Shown piece after piece: positions 35,068 through 47,347 of a stretch of 64,000 nucleotides of DNA (positions are counted from its first letter, which is position 1; each line of letters starts with the position of its first letter). This stretch comes from Voacanga thouarsii (Eukaryota; Streptophyta; Magnoliopsida; Gentianales; Apocynaceae). The notes below the pieces were generated by a model, which worked only from the letters and a program-made list of their open reading frames with translations, was not told where the DNA came from and searched no databases. Made by a program: the position numbers and the translations under genes. The stretch covers positions 3,224,001 through 3,288,000 of the forward strand of contig JANUWF010000008.1 of NCBI GenBank assembly GCA_026120185.1, read 5' to 3'.

Positions 35068-36240
35068 TTCCTGAGTACTCAAGGATCACATTATTACAAA
35101 ATCACAGATCAACCATATCTTAATATAATCCTACTCATTTCAAAAACCAATTCCTTTTCTGTGAATATTTTCTTTTCTTGAAAATGTATTAATTATGAAT
35201 TTGTATAAAATAGAGTTGTTCCAAGGTTTTCAATTATATCTTTCATGCTATGACTTTTGCAATCCTTTCAATGCATGAAAATGAAAACTTAATTGCTTAA
35301 AGAAACCAATGCAGAGCTTCCAAATCGTGTCATCACACATAAATAACTCATCAATATAAAGCATGCTTTACCATTGCATATCCATTTATGCTTCCAAATA
35401 CTTCATAAAATTTTTAATCAAATAAACTAGCATGCTTCATAATGATTTTCTCATAAAAGAGTTTTATTGAAAACGTTGCATGGAAGTGGGGACTTACCTA
35501 GCAAAAATGTTCAATCTAAGTCTGGTATCTAAAGTCTTCACCTTCTATGAAACCTTCAAGGTTATTTTCTTTTTCCTTCTAGTGCTCTCTCTCTCTCTCT
35601 CTCATTTTCTTTCATGTTATTCTTCTTCTCTTTTCTTTCTTCTTTCCTTCTTCTCTTTTTTTTCTTTTTCCCCCTCTCTAATTTCAGCAGCCCATCTCTC
35701 TTTTCTCCTTTTCTTAAGTTTTCCAACCTTACAATCTATCCCTTAACTTTCCATTTATAGCTATTACCAAAAGCTTAAGTGGCCTATATGATTTAATCAC
35801 ATGGTGGAGACTCACCCAGCTAATTAATCAGGGAGTGGCTCCCCTAGTGACTTATCAAGCCTAGTCATCACTAGAAGCTTGTGAAAACTTAGGGAAATTA
35901 GTAGAAGCTTGGGGAACTTTATAGAAAATAGGAGAAATTTCAAGAAACTAATAGCACATGTAAGAATATTCATGAATCTTGCATGATATTTGCATGGTCC
36001 AATTAAATCATAGCAAAGTCATTAAACATTTCAACTAAGTGGGCAATACTAAGAAATAATAGTAAGATGATAATAATAACGATAATAATAATATTATTAA
36101 TGATATAATAAATAGAATAGCAATACTAATAGTATTAAGTCATGAAATAGGCATAAAATATTAAAATAATAATGATAGTGAAATAATAATAATAATATAT
36201 AAATGCTAATGATAAAATATTGAACTCAATTCTATATGCT
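35068..36240 (-). repeat. LTR-like non-coding sequence, orientation probably minus
   Basis: Begins abruptly after the CACTA end. Pyrimidine-rich tracts (35585-35690, including a CT microsatellite) and an ATA/AAT-rich zone (36060-36210) resemble, in reverse, the layout of the Tekay LTRs (leader, TC-rich part, AT-rich zone). I could not align it base by base, so the family is uncertain. The ORF at 35480-35746 is compositional. Confidence 0.35.
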
Positions 36241-38250
36241 AGCTAACGACGTGGAAAGGGAAATTCCTAGTTAATGAAATTCCACAATAATTTATATGGG
36301 CTAAAAACGCGGAAGCCTCTTGATTTTGAAGAACCCCAGAGTTGGTCAACCAACTCCCTACCAAATTCACACACACAAATGAACTAAATACAAATGCACT
36401 TAACCCAATGAGAATTGGTGAATCTAGCCTATTTCAAAATGCCTAAATACCCTAATCTATCAAGAGATTAGAACAAAAGGATGGGCTTTGAAGGCACCCA
36501 AAAACTCAACATATCAAGAACACTAGAGAAATACTAATACCCAAGAATAGAGAAAGAGATTTAGATTATCCATTTGAAGTATAGAGACATTGAATCAAAT
36601 GTGAGACTGAACCCTTTGATTTGGTCTTGAAATGGGAATCTCCACTTACACACTCTCCTCTAGAGAGAATTTAGTTTCTCTACGAAAATATTCTAATTCT
36701 CTAAGAGTAAAAAGGCATATATATATAAAGATAACAAACCAAACCTAGCAAATGGGAGCTGTGATCTCAGCCATTCATCTCCTAAGTAAGTCTAAAATAT
36801 ACTTATTACAAGTTAAAAGTAGTGGGAATTAAATTTGAAACAAAATAGAACAAAATAAGAAAAATCAACATAACAGGGCATTACCAGAAATGACCTAGCA
36901 CCAGGTTTACTAGTGGACCTAGCACTAGGTCTGATCTGCAAATAGAACTATGCTATTCCAGTGTGGACTTGGTGCCTGGTGTACTAGTGTATCTGGCACC
37001 AGGTGCATTCTGCCCTCCTTACACCCTGCTTTTCTTGTCTTTTCAGCCTCATCTTGCTCTCCTTTAGCCCTCCATACCAATTGTTGTCCAAGCTTTGATC
37101 TTCTTGGCCCTTCTTTTATCCTCCATTGTTTGACAACCTTCTTCATACTTGTCTTGGAATCGTGAAATGTACCTTGAAGCCTCTTGAAAAGAAGTTTCAC
37201 TCGTGCGGCATGTGTTGTGTCCTTGTCCTCCTTCCCCCTTCTTTAGAATAACCTTCATGCTTGGGACGATTCCTATCAGCAATATAGTATATTATTAATA
37301 GTTTATAATAAAAATATGCTTATTAGTAAAATATTATATTTCCATTAAATGATTTATCTATTGTAAAAACATGTTTCTTTCATTTTAAAATACAATTTAA
37401 GATATCTTATTGAAAAGAATATTAGGATGAAATTTTATAAAAATATATATGTTATTTCAATTTCTCAAATAAAGTGCTGAATTCCAAAATTTCCTTTTCC
37501 TTTAATGCACTTATTCACTCAACAATTTATGCAACAAAGCATTATATTATTTTTCACAGTTCAGTAGCAATTATAAATAATTATTTCATAAGAAAGAAAA
37601 ATGCACAAAAGCACCTAATAGGAAAACCACTACAATGCATGGCAATATTCCTATTTAAAGAAGGTGTATTACATCTAGTACCAGTTGCAGCTTGCTACTA
37701 GAAAGTTCGGTCTTATTTGCACCAAACTGGCCCAAGGATCATGCCAGGCAGTCATCGGATATACAATATCTCTTATGATATTTTTGTCTCACACAAGGCG
37801 GACCAAGGCTATACCCATCATTGTCAAGGGATTACTATTCCATCACAACCCTTTCTTGTTTGATCAAGGTGGTCCACGGATTAAGCAAGCCTTGGACCAC
37901 CTACACCTTTTATTCTCTAAAGCTTTGTTGTTTTTTTGTTTAGGTAAGTGGCTTGGTTGGCTTGGCTTGTTCTTGGCTTGGCTTGCTTGGCTTCTTCTAT
38001 TTCCTTAAGCTTTTTATGCCATGTTCTCTATTTTTAGCCTCTATTCCTTTTCTAATTCATGGCCTTATTTGCTCTATTCCATTATCTCCATTTTTGCTTC
38101 ATTTTTACATGTTTTCTACATAAAATCAAAGGACAACCCTTAGACAGACAAAATATTAAATAGGAAGGGAATTAACTAGCTATTTTATTAAAACCATCAC
38201 AAAATAACTTTAAATAGCGAGGAAAATATAGAAAAAATTAGGCCCTATCA
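36240..38250 (-). repeat. Athila-type LTR copy (minus), rearranged
   Basis: In minus sense it starts TGATAGGGCC at 38250, like the LTRs at 5779 and 40586, followed by a similar first 90 bases. It shares a CTAGCACCAGG/GGCACCAGGTGC block at 36890-37005. That block lies about 1.25 kb from the start, against 0.18-0.29 kb in the other two copies, so roughly 1 kb of extra sequence (about 37280-38150) appears inserted. Left boundary uncertain. ORFs at 36925-37282 on either strand overlap and show no domain. Confidence 0.55.
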
Positions 38251-39186
38251 TATACAAGATTCAGTAAGTCTTTTAACCTAGTACATGTGTTATTCAAAGG
38301 TTAACTCGCTATCCTTTGCTATTGCTCTAGAGTAGTTGGACCTTCCAGAACTCATCCATCTCAATCCGGCTTCTAAATTTGGATAGAGGATAAAACGCAT
38401 GTGAGTACTTCACATTCAATGAGTTCCATGTGTGATAGTGTTTTCCTTGAAGAAACAATTTGTAAGGCGAGTAATATTCAAGGCAGGAATCTATATTGGA
38501 ATCATAGGTAAACAAGTAAAATCCAGGAATAAGAGTCATGATCAAGTATAAGAATTTATTTTTGTTAGGAAATGCAGGAAAGAAAAATCCATGTACCAAT
38601 GCCAAAAAATCTTGTTTAGGAATTCAGGAGAATTAGGTTTGCTAGTTTCATGATTCATGAAATTCATGTAATTCATCTCTAGAAAATCCTATTCAGGATT
38701 TTAGGAATTCTGGAAAATTAAAATCATGTTCAGGAATTCATGTAATAAAACATGTCAAGTCATGATTCATGTATGATAGAAATTCAATGAATTCTACATA
38801 TCAGGAATCCTGGAGTTAGTGCTTATGCCGAGAATTTAGATATTTAGGAATTTAGCAATTTACTTACGCCAAGAATTTGGCTTATCCCAATGTCCTATGG
38901 CCCCATTCAGAGTAAGATGAATTCTAGAGCCGGCCAACCTACTTGGATCCATGTATCTCTAGCATAGGCTAGTACAGGGAGAAAAGCTCATCAGTGAGTA
39001 ATCAACGTGTACATGATACCCATGTGTGGTGTCAAGTGGTGGAAAAAAGGTCTATTATCCCATTTTCCACAACTTGTCAGGTTAGTAAATGCAAGTCATA
39101 GGTAAAATATAATGAAATATGGCACATGGCCTAATTTTCACAAGTAACTTGAGAAAAATAGCTTAAGACATGTCAGTTACGAACAA
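38251..39186. other. Unassigned spacer with GGAATTCAGGA-type degenerate repeats
   Basis: Between two Athila-type LTRs. The portion 38560-38830 repeats the words AGGAATTC and ATTCATG many times in irregular spacing. The portion 38880-39170 may be a piece of another LTR in minus sense. No ORF of note. Confidence 0.4.
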
Positions 39187-40586
39187 TGATGCATTGAATT
39201 TAGGTATATAAAAATCAAGCAATTTTGTATCCATTCCTAGTTAAGTTTAAATAAAAACATTAATATTAAATTACATATATAAGCAAGTGGACTTATCATT
39301 AAGCATGATATAGGGAATTAACGAGTATCGATCCTCAAGGAACAAGTACATACTAATTACTTTTCATTCAATGTTTAACCTAAAAATTAGATTGATAAAT
39401 AGTAAAAATAAAAATAAAATTATAGACAAAATATATACACAACTCTTGGTGAGAAAAACATGTGATTAAATAATTATTCTTGAAAATATGATATGAACCA
39501 TCTAACACTTATCATAATCAATCATTATCTTTGCATCATGAAGGAATAAAGATAAAATTGACTTCTTTCCCAATCCATGGGATCACTATTTTCTGATTAA
39601 ATTAGTAGATTTCCCAATCAAACAAATATAACTAAAGAAATTCATTAAACTCATTCCTCATTAATATCCCTATACTTTATGCAATATAAACATGCAATTA
39701 GCCAATGAACCTATACTCTTGGTGAAATTAACTAACCTTTATTTACTCAAGTTCAATTCTTAACCTTCTTCCCTAATCTAGTTAAGATAACAACTAAATT
39801 GAACTCAATCTAACTTCATTTTCCAAGTTCATTAGACATAGATCAATCTATCAAATAAAAGGGAGTAATCATACACTAAGAATAGCAATCAATTGATCGA
39901 AGATTAAATAAATTACAACATAATGAATCCGAAAATAACATTTAATTACAATTAAAACATTAATCTCATCATTGTTCAAAGAAAAAGAAAACAAACATCT
40001 TAGAAAGAACTCATAGACAAACCTTCTTCTCATTATTTGAGAACCTCCTTGAGACAATGCTCCTTCAAGTGATGAATTCTCCTTTAATGAGTATTTTTAG
40101 CTTTAGCTCCTTGGATTCATACATAATCTTTACTTCTTTTAGTTAAATAGGCTTTTTAGTTGCTAAAATTCATCCTTCAAAAGCCCTAGTCTGAGTACAA
40201 GTTGGAAGCCAGTTAACCTTGTTGGCAATTTCCAATTTGACTTGAAAAACGATTCTGAACTGCCACAATAGAGTAAGGCCAGCACCGAGTCACATCGCCT
40301 GGGCCGGTGCTGGTCCAGCTATAGAATTCTCCCGGTTTGAGCTCTATTTCCTCTCTTTTTTCTTGAATCGAGCCACGACCGGTTCAACCACTTAGAGCAG
40401 GTGCCAAGTTAAGTCTAGAAATATACAATTTCACTCTAAATCATCCAATTCCTGTACAAAGTCACCAAAAACACTTTCTACAAGTAAAGTGCCAAACAGG
40501 AATGGAAATGACTAGTTATTAAACCAAAAGTACCACAAAACATCCTCAAATAACTAAAAAAATATAGATATAATTATGCCCTATCA
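39187..40586 (-). repeat. Athila-type LTR, 3' LTR of a minus-strand element
   Basis: About 1.4 kb. In minus sense it starts TGATAGGGCATAATT at 40586, directly after a polypurine tract (40587-40605), and ends near 39187 (ACCTAAATTCAATGCATCA), which parallels the end of the LTR at 5779-7481. It contains the AGCACCGG/GCACCAGG block near 40285-40330. Because a polypurine tract and element 3' sequence follow on its right, it is the 3' LTR rather than a solo LTR. Confidence 0.72.
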
Positions 40587-40605
40587 CATTCCCCCATACT
40601 TAAGC
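40587..40605 (-). other. Polypurine tract of the Athila-like element
   Basis: On the minus strand CTTAAGTATGGGGGAATG, directly before the LTR start. Confidence 0.75.
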
Positions 40606-42340
40606 TTTTGCTTATCCTCAAGCAAAGAAGAATTAATCATTATGCAAATAGCTTATGAACAAGACAAAACAATTCATCACATTCATTCTCAATTAAATTT
40701 ATCCATTATAAAGCAATAATCTTCTTCCCACTTTAAACATAAACTCGTCCTTTATTCACCCTTTTCAAAACCTTGCAAACTCATATATTAAACCAAATAA
40801 TCCTAAGGCCATCAAAGTTAAGTTAAACAACTCAAATTTAGTACAAGGAAATTATTCTATCCCTTAAGCAAAAACATAGACACTGATGAATCATACAAGT
40901 CCAGCTATTTAACCAACTCAAGCATCATGAACTCAAATTTGCAAAACCTCAAGTAGTAAAATAAGGAAACACTCTACTCATTTCTTTCAAAGACTTAGGG
41001 AATTGATAGCCTCAAGTGAATAGATTTTTCTTCACACATCATATTGGCCACCTTACAGTCATTATCATTTTTTCAGTGCTTTTCTTTTTTTTTTCTTGCC
41101 TTATTTATTCTCTTTTGCCTTCTTACCTTTGGGATAGCCTCAAGAGAGTGCACTTAACAATACTTGCTATTTCTGTCTATATTAACCCCCTTTTCAATGA
41201 AAGGACTTCAAAAATTCAAAATAAGAGCATTTTTTTTCTTCTTTCAACAACTCAAAAGATTTTTCAACTCAAATAATAATGATTTTTCTCACTCATTATT
41301 TTTATTATTTTCTCACTTATTGTTTTTCTTATTTTCTCACATTTTTTATTCATAACTCAAAGTCAAACAAATTATAAATCCACAAAACAATAATTAATCA
41401 ATAACTTTTTCCACATTCAAACTCAAAAACCAAAATAACCATGGTCAACTTAAATTCTCAAGACTTTGCAAAATCTAACTTAATAAATAAGTTTACCTTT
41501 TAACAAAAATCCAACCATAATAAATGACAAATTCATATCCAAAGTTAATAAGAAAATCAAAATTCCATCATAGACAAATTTGAAAAAAATTTATCACAAA
41601 AATTCATCTTTAGCAAAAAATTTTATATTCATATTCAACTTTTGACTTGAGTCCCACCCCCACACTTTAGTTGGACATTGTCCCTAATAGACTACAATAT
41701 CACAAGAAGAGTTATCCATTGGACTAAAAAAAAATAATAGGGGAAAGAAAGACAAGACAAAAAAAGACTTTTCATAGCCATGTATTACTGAGAACAATGT
41801 TGAAGTCATCCTAAAAAAGCATTATCTTCATGACAACGATTGAGTCATCCAAAAAAAAAAAAAGAAAAGAAAAGAAACACAACAAAAACCATAAAACTAG
41901 AACAAAAGTGAAAATAAAACAAATAACTAAAAAAGACTATCTAAGAAAAGTCATTAAAATTAAAAGGAAAAATAAACAAAAGCAATACTAAAAGAAGAAA
42001 ATGAGGCATCCTCCTTAGAAACATCATCATCAGTAGCAACATTAGTAGCACCACTAGTGGATGCATCTTCTCCTGGTATAGAAAACTGCTAGAGCCAAGT
42101 AGTCAATCTCTACTCGTGAGCATCTGGCCTCCTATGCATCTCAACCATAGAATCACGAAGCTAGAGAAGAATAGTCATCTTGGTCTCCATCCTGATCCTA
42201 AGATGCTCCAACTAGGTACTCATCACAACCTCGAATCTAGCACTAGGCTGTGATCTTGAACTACTAGCACGTGCTCAAGGCTGTAGTGGTTGCTCCTTCT
42301 CCTCAACATTAGTAAGGGGCACCTCCTCCATCCCAAGATG
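40606..42340 (-). other. Athila-like 3' non-coding region
   Basis: AT-rich sequence between the Athila ORF and the 3' LTR. Near 41645-41700 the minus strand has GGGACAATGTCCAACTAAAG followed by TGTGGGGGTGGGAC, the purine-rich block typical after the last ORF of Athila elements. Poly-A and poly-T runs are frequent. ORFs at 41016-41355 are compositional. Confidence 0.6.
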
Positions 42341-43231
42341 TTAGACCTCAAAGGGTCTCATCCATCTCCTATTTCTCTTATGAAATCTATATCCACACTG
42401 GACTAGTGTATGCTTAGTCACTACATCCCGATCTGTGGTGGTCTCGGTATGCTTCCCGTCACAGCTCACTCCAAAGGCCTGCAAGATATGCATGATGACT
42501 AAAGGGAAAATGAAGGCTTTAGAGGAAAGACGAGAGTAGACAACCTCCCTCATGGACTGGATGATAAGTGGGGTGAGGGGGATAGGCTTAATTTGAATCA
42601 TCTTATGAAGAATAGAAAGATCAATCACCCTTAACTCATTAAAACCACTAGCCTTAGGTACTACATTGAAAGAGAAGATATAGACTAAGGCTCACAGTTG
42701 TGCCTCAACGTTATTATTAGAATTGTAGCCCACCTGTCCCACAAGACCCCTCTTATACATCCCTAGGGTATTGCGGGTGTCAATCATACTCCAAGAAGCC
42801 TCAGAAATGATCTTCTAGTTATGATGGTCCACAGCTATCCATGGACCATCATCGAGTATACTCAGAATAGTAGTTAATCTAGCCCTACCAAGCTCAATAG
42901 ATACCCTCTTAACTATTGTAGAAATAGTCTCTAGGTTATTTTTCTTCTTGTCCTACACGTTAGCATAAAATTTCTTAACCCTCACTAGACAGTAAGTACC
43001 CTGGAGTCTAATGATGGGCTCCCATCCCAATCTCCTAAACATAGTAGAATGTTGAAGTGTATTGTTTAGGTAAGGTTTAAAAGTTTTTTCTACAATGATT
43101 TTGGTGTTCAAGTGGGTTTGGTACCAAATTTGGCATGTTGGCTTAAAGAACTAAGTAAGTTGTATAGGAAATGGCTCAAAAGATGGAGTAGAAGAAGATG
43201 AAGCCTTGGCCCTCTTAGCTCGTGGAGCCAT
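42341..43231 (-). pseudogene. Athila-type ORF ('putative plant transposon protein')
   Basis: The reading starts at ATG 43231 with MAPRAKRAKASSSSTPSFEP and stays essentially in one frame to the stop at 42341, about 296 codons, interrupted by a few in-frame stops (after PFPIQLT, after FYANV, after DHHN, and before ALVYIF). Recognisable blocks are RRLGWEPIIRLQGTYCLVR, VKKFYANV, RARLTTILSILDDGPW and, in the open part 42341-42628, LSILHKMIQIKPIPLTPLII and SSKAFIFPLVIMHILQAFG. This layout (basic Ser-rich start, GW, FYAN) matches the protein of unknown function found in the env position of Athila elements. Function unknown; no signal peptide or clear membrane segment seen. Confidence 0.75.
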
Positions 43232-43350
43232 ACCCCTTCGTCTAGATATCATCACAAAAAGAAGAAAAGGCAATAGAAGAAAAGTAATCACAGTACTACT
43301 CACAATAACCATCCTCTCAACCAAGCTAGTAAACTTTGAATCGAGATATT
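43232..43350. other. Short linker between Athila ORF and minisatellite
   Basis: No feature seen; the Athila element is cut here, as its integrase should lie to the right on the minus strand and does not. Confidence 0.4.
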
Positions 43351-43760
43351 TGTTTGGATGGTTTTGGTGTTCGTATTATGTGTGTTTGGACAGTTTTGGT
43401 GTTTGTATTATATGTGTTTGGACGGTTTTTGTGTTTGAAAGATATGTGTTTGGATGGTTTTGGTGTTTATATTATGTATGTTTGGACGGTTTTGGTGTTT
43501 GAAAGATATGTGTTTGAATGATTTTGGTGTTGGAACTGTTTTGGTGCTGGGATTGTATTTGAATGGTTTTGGTGTTGGGATGATTTTGGTGTTTGATTGG
43601 TTCGGGTGTTTGAATTTTGTTCGAATGGTTTTGGTGTTGGAACTCTTTTGGACTTGGGATTGTGTTTGAATGGTTTTGGTCTTGAGATGATTTTGGTGTT
43701 TGATTGGTTCGGGTGTTTGGATTTTATTTGAATGGTTTTGGTGTTGGAATGATTATGTAT
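43351..43760 (+). repeat. Minisatellite of GTTTGGATGGTTTTGGTGTT-type units
   Basis: About 410 bp of imperfect repeats of a T/G-rich unit that combines GTTTGGAYGGTTTTGGTGTT with a variable tail such as TGTATTATGT. Because the repeats avoid stops, three overlapping plus-strand ORFs result (43206-43502, 43336-43521, 43454-43669), rich in Phe, Gly, Val and Leu. These look like by-products of the repeat rather than genes. Confidence 0.85.
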
Positions 43761-43848
43761 AAGATATATGCAGGAAATCTATTTCTGTATTTACAGGGAG
43801 TTTGATTTTGGTGTTTGCTGGTACTTAGAAAAAAAAAACATAAGCACA
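43761..43848. other. Spacer before the MULE border
   Basis: Contains a poly-A run; nothing else seen. Confidence 0.4.
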
Positions 43849-44193
43849 GAGGTTGCATTATACAAATGCGACCTTCGCCAACTATATCCATCCCAGATCT
43901 GCGGCCATTTCACACAAATTTGCAAAAAACATTGACGACAACATCAATTTCTCAATAGGCAATCTCTGTGAATATTGATTGTGTTGATGGCATTTGATTA
44001 GCCATTTTACTAATTTAGGTATTAAGGTAACTTCATCCATCTACATATACTTATTTTCTTTGCATTTTTTATCCAATGTGCTATGCCTTGTTGTGGTTTT
44101 TAAAATTGCTATGTTTTGGTCTTTGATTTTTAATTTTCTTATAATGGTATATCATCTTGTAAATTTTAGATTGTGTCGACTTGGTAATCATGG

Positions 44194-47054
44194 ATGTTTT
44201 GGAACCACCGATTGTGCTATGTTTTTTTTTTCTTTTTGGATTGTCAAATACAATGCGATTATCGATGCTCAATATGGTTCGATGGAGCGATTAAAAAATC
44301 TTGCATTCTCCGACATCGAATATCTTACTCGGAACTAGTAGACAAGGTTCATACATATCTTAGATTGGGAGGATGAAACGTGACAATCAAGATTACACTG
44401 AGAAATCTATTTCTTTATGGATTTGATCAACAATATGCTGCATATTAGTTAAGCGATGACGACGATATGGAGGTTTTATGGATGTTGCCGCATGAATTTA
44501 AGTCCCAAGGCATCCAGCTACATGTGAGTTATTTCGAGGTGACTTCCCAACGCCCGAGTCATTTATTTGATGTATCCCTAACAACGGGTTTATTTGTAGC
44601 AATACTGAATCAAGTGGCGGGGTTGGGTCATTCAATTCAAGAGCAACACAATTCATTTTCCCAACTCCCTATTGGCATTAGAGGGGACACATTTAACTAC
44701 ATGCAACCCCAAGAATTTTACCAACCAATGAAAAATACAAGAGCTGCCATAAACAGTATAGGAACAGAATACATTAGTTCAACTAGTAGTAATGGTAGGA
44801 TAGTTAATGTTCAGCCCACATCTGGAGGTGGTAGATGCAACTTGGTCAACTAAGAACATCTCTCGGGTTCTACACGAAGCTCAAAACCCAGTACATATCA
44901 AGGGGAATAGGTACATCGTAACACCACCACTCCATCATATGGTAGAGCATCTCAGCCAGAAATGGTCACTGCTGCAGTGAATGTTGATTCAATGGTGCAA
45001 ACATCTGATGGTGAAGGTTTCACAGGCTCCAAGGGGCCAATGAATTGGAGTGATTGATATGATAGCGAAGAAGATGATATTCCAGCCAGCAATCCATGTT
45101 ATACTCCCAACATTCCCTTAGAAGATGATAGGGGTGACGTGGCGGGACCTTCTAACACCACTTGGGAACCAGCAAGATTTTCAATATTTGATGACACAGA
45201 GTCTGGTGCATGTGCTAATAAATCGCTTCATAGACACTATGATGATATCACGAGAAGTTGGTCCAATACTGACATTGATTTGCAACTAAACATGAGGTTT
45301 CAGAACAAGAAAGAGGCTATATATGTAGTAAGAAAGTGTTCTATCCAAGCAGGACGGGAATTCAGGGTCTTCGAGAGTAAAAAAAAATTGTTGGTATGCT
45401 AAGTGTAAGCATGCAAGTGCTGTCAATCCTTACTCTTGGCATATTCGTATTATACATAAGAAGACCCATGGACAATGGCAGATAACAGTTTTGAACAAGG
45501 AACACACATGCATCATTACAGTTATAATCAATTTGCATAGAAACATGGATTATCAGTTTATAGCACATAATGTGACACATTTGGTTTTAAATGACCCTGA
45601 ATGCCATGTGAGCGATGTTATTACTGAAGTTCAGAAGCTATGGAGGACGGGTTATTCTTATCAGAAAGCATAAGAAGCCCAAAAAGTAGCTATGGAACTT
45701 GTATATGGTGATTGGCCCTCTACTTGGATTGCGCTACCAAAATACATGCTTGCCTTGCAGGATTCTAATCCTGGAACCATTGTGAAATGGAGACATTATT
45801 GTACTAGTGTGGGTAATTTGAAAGCTTTTGGTTTCCTTTTTTGGGCTTTCAAATATTCAATTGTTGGCTTTAAATATTATCGACCAGTGGTATCTATTGA
45901 TGGAACCCATTTAAGGGGACTATATCGAGGCAAATTATTGGTTGCGTCCACTTGAGATGCAAATAGTCACCTCTTCCCTCTTACATTTGCCACGTGGATG
46001 ACGAATCATTGGAGAGTTGGAGCTGGTTCTTAAAGCTACTATGTCAACATGTCATTATGAAAAGACATATATGTCTAATTTCAGATAGACATAAAGGTAT
46101 AATTAATGTTGTACGACATATGAATGAATGGCAAGAACTTTTAGCTGTCCATTGATATTGCCTTGGGCACATTAAGGGAAATTTTCATGCTAAGTTTAAG
46201 GACATAAATTTGATAAATTAGAGGTATGCTGCGGGTTTAGAGCATAAGAGGACCAAATGTCAATCATACTTGGGTGAAATCAGGATCCAAAAAGAAGATG
46301 CATTTAAATATTTGATGGAAATAGGTTTAGAGAAATGGACTTTGTCATATGACGAAGGGCATAGATATGGTTCAATGACTACTAGTTTATCTGAATGCAT
46401 AAACAGTGTACTGAAGAAAGCAAGATCTCTCCCACTGAAAGTTTTGGCGGAAACTTTATTTCATAAGTTAGTTAAGTATTTTAATGAACACAGAGATAAG
46501 ACATCTAATTTAAGACACCCTTTACCATCCAAAATGTGGAAGTTGTATTCTTATTTTGAGGACAAATCGAAAGGACATGTTGTGACTGAATTTAATGCAC
46601 AGGCCAGCATATATGGGATCAAATCATCTGTCCAACAAGGGGGTAGAAGTCCAAATGTTTACAATGACAATTTGATAGAGAGATCATGCAGCTGCTAAAA
46701 AGGGAGCATATATGGTATATCTTGTTCTCATAGATTTGCAGCATGTCGTCACAGAGGTTGGACCCTATTGAATTTGTTTTGGAGTTCTATACCAGCCGGA
46801 ATTACGAGTTGACATATGAGGGTCAGTTTTTCCCTATGGCAGATGAACAATATTGGAGTCCTTCAACTTTTACGCTTGCACCTGTGGAAGAAATGATGAG
46901 GAATGAAGTTCGTGGCTATCCGTGAACATCAAGGATACCTTGTGATATGGATTATCGAACGCCCAACTCTCCTCTAAGATGCAACAACTGTCATAGGGGT
47001 GGACATACTACGAGAAATTGTAATAATAATATTTTTCCTGTTTTGAGAGATTAG
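44194..47054 (+). pseudogene. MULE (MuDR-like) transposase with N-terminal PB1-like domain
   Basis: Parts in order: a PB1-like domain (about 44250-44550: HRISYSELVDKVHTYLRLGG, later LSDDDDMEVLWMLP); a low-complexity linker to 44853; a zinc-binding DNA-recognition part (about 45290-45530: MRFQNKKEAIYVVRKCSI, GREFRVFESKKKLL, CKHASAVNP, HIRIIHKKTHGQWQITVLN, EHTC); the DDE domain (RPVVSIDGTHLRGLYRGKLL near 45885, ISDRHKGII near 46080, RYGSMTTSLSECINS near 46365); a SWIM zinc finger near 46684-46750 (CSC...GISCSHRFAACRH); and a C-terminal CCHC knuckle near 46979-47021 (CNNCHRGGHTTRNC). Two DDE Asp and the SLSE Glu are present. A run of A near 45380 causes a shift, and several stops break the reading. 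Family role: cut-and-paste transposition in the nucleus. Confidence 0.88.
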
Positions 47055-47250
47055 GCCATTTCTTCAAATGTTCATTCGTATTATATTTTATTGTATTTTA
47101 AGAATGATTTCTAAATGGTACTTATAATGTTGGAATTTATATTTTGGAATGCTTCCAAACTTTACATATATTTTTTTATATATAGGAATCGAATATGTTC
47201 AATCAATGGAAGTTTTAGTTGAAGAAATTTGTAAGTAAGGTAACCAAAAG

Positions 47251-47302
47251 GTCGCATTACCTTAGTGCGACCAAAAGGTTACATTACAATAATGCGACCA
47301 AT
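47251..47302. repeat. Pair of GGTCGCATT palindromes at the MULE right side
   Basis: GGTCGCATTACCTTAGTGCGACC and, a few bases on, GGTTACATTACAATAATGCGACC: each is a near-palindrome of 23 bases with the same outer arms as the left-border motif at 43850. Confidence 0.7.
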
Positions 47303-47347
47303 AATCTTGAGGATTTTGTTAAGTGTAAAGCGAATGAGGCGTGTTCT

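Noticed and set aside
37685..38008. 107-codon ORF with a hydrophobic C-terminus
   Set aside because: No recognisable domain; the tail is a run of GGCTTGGCTTGCTTGG repeats and the ORF lies inside an LTR-like region.
43206..43669. Three overlapping Phe/Gly/Val-rich ORFs, candidate repeat protein
   Set aside because: They follow a minisatellite in several frames at once with no domain; no frame is favoured.
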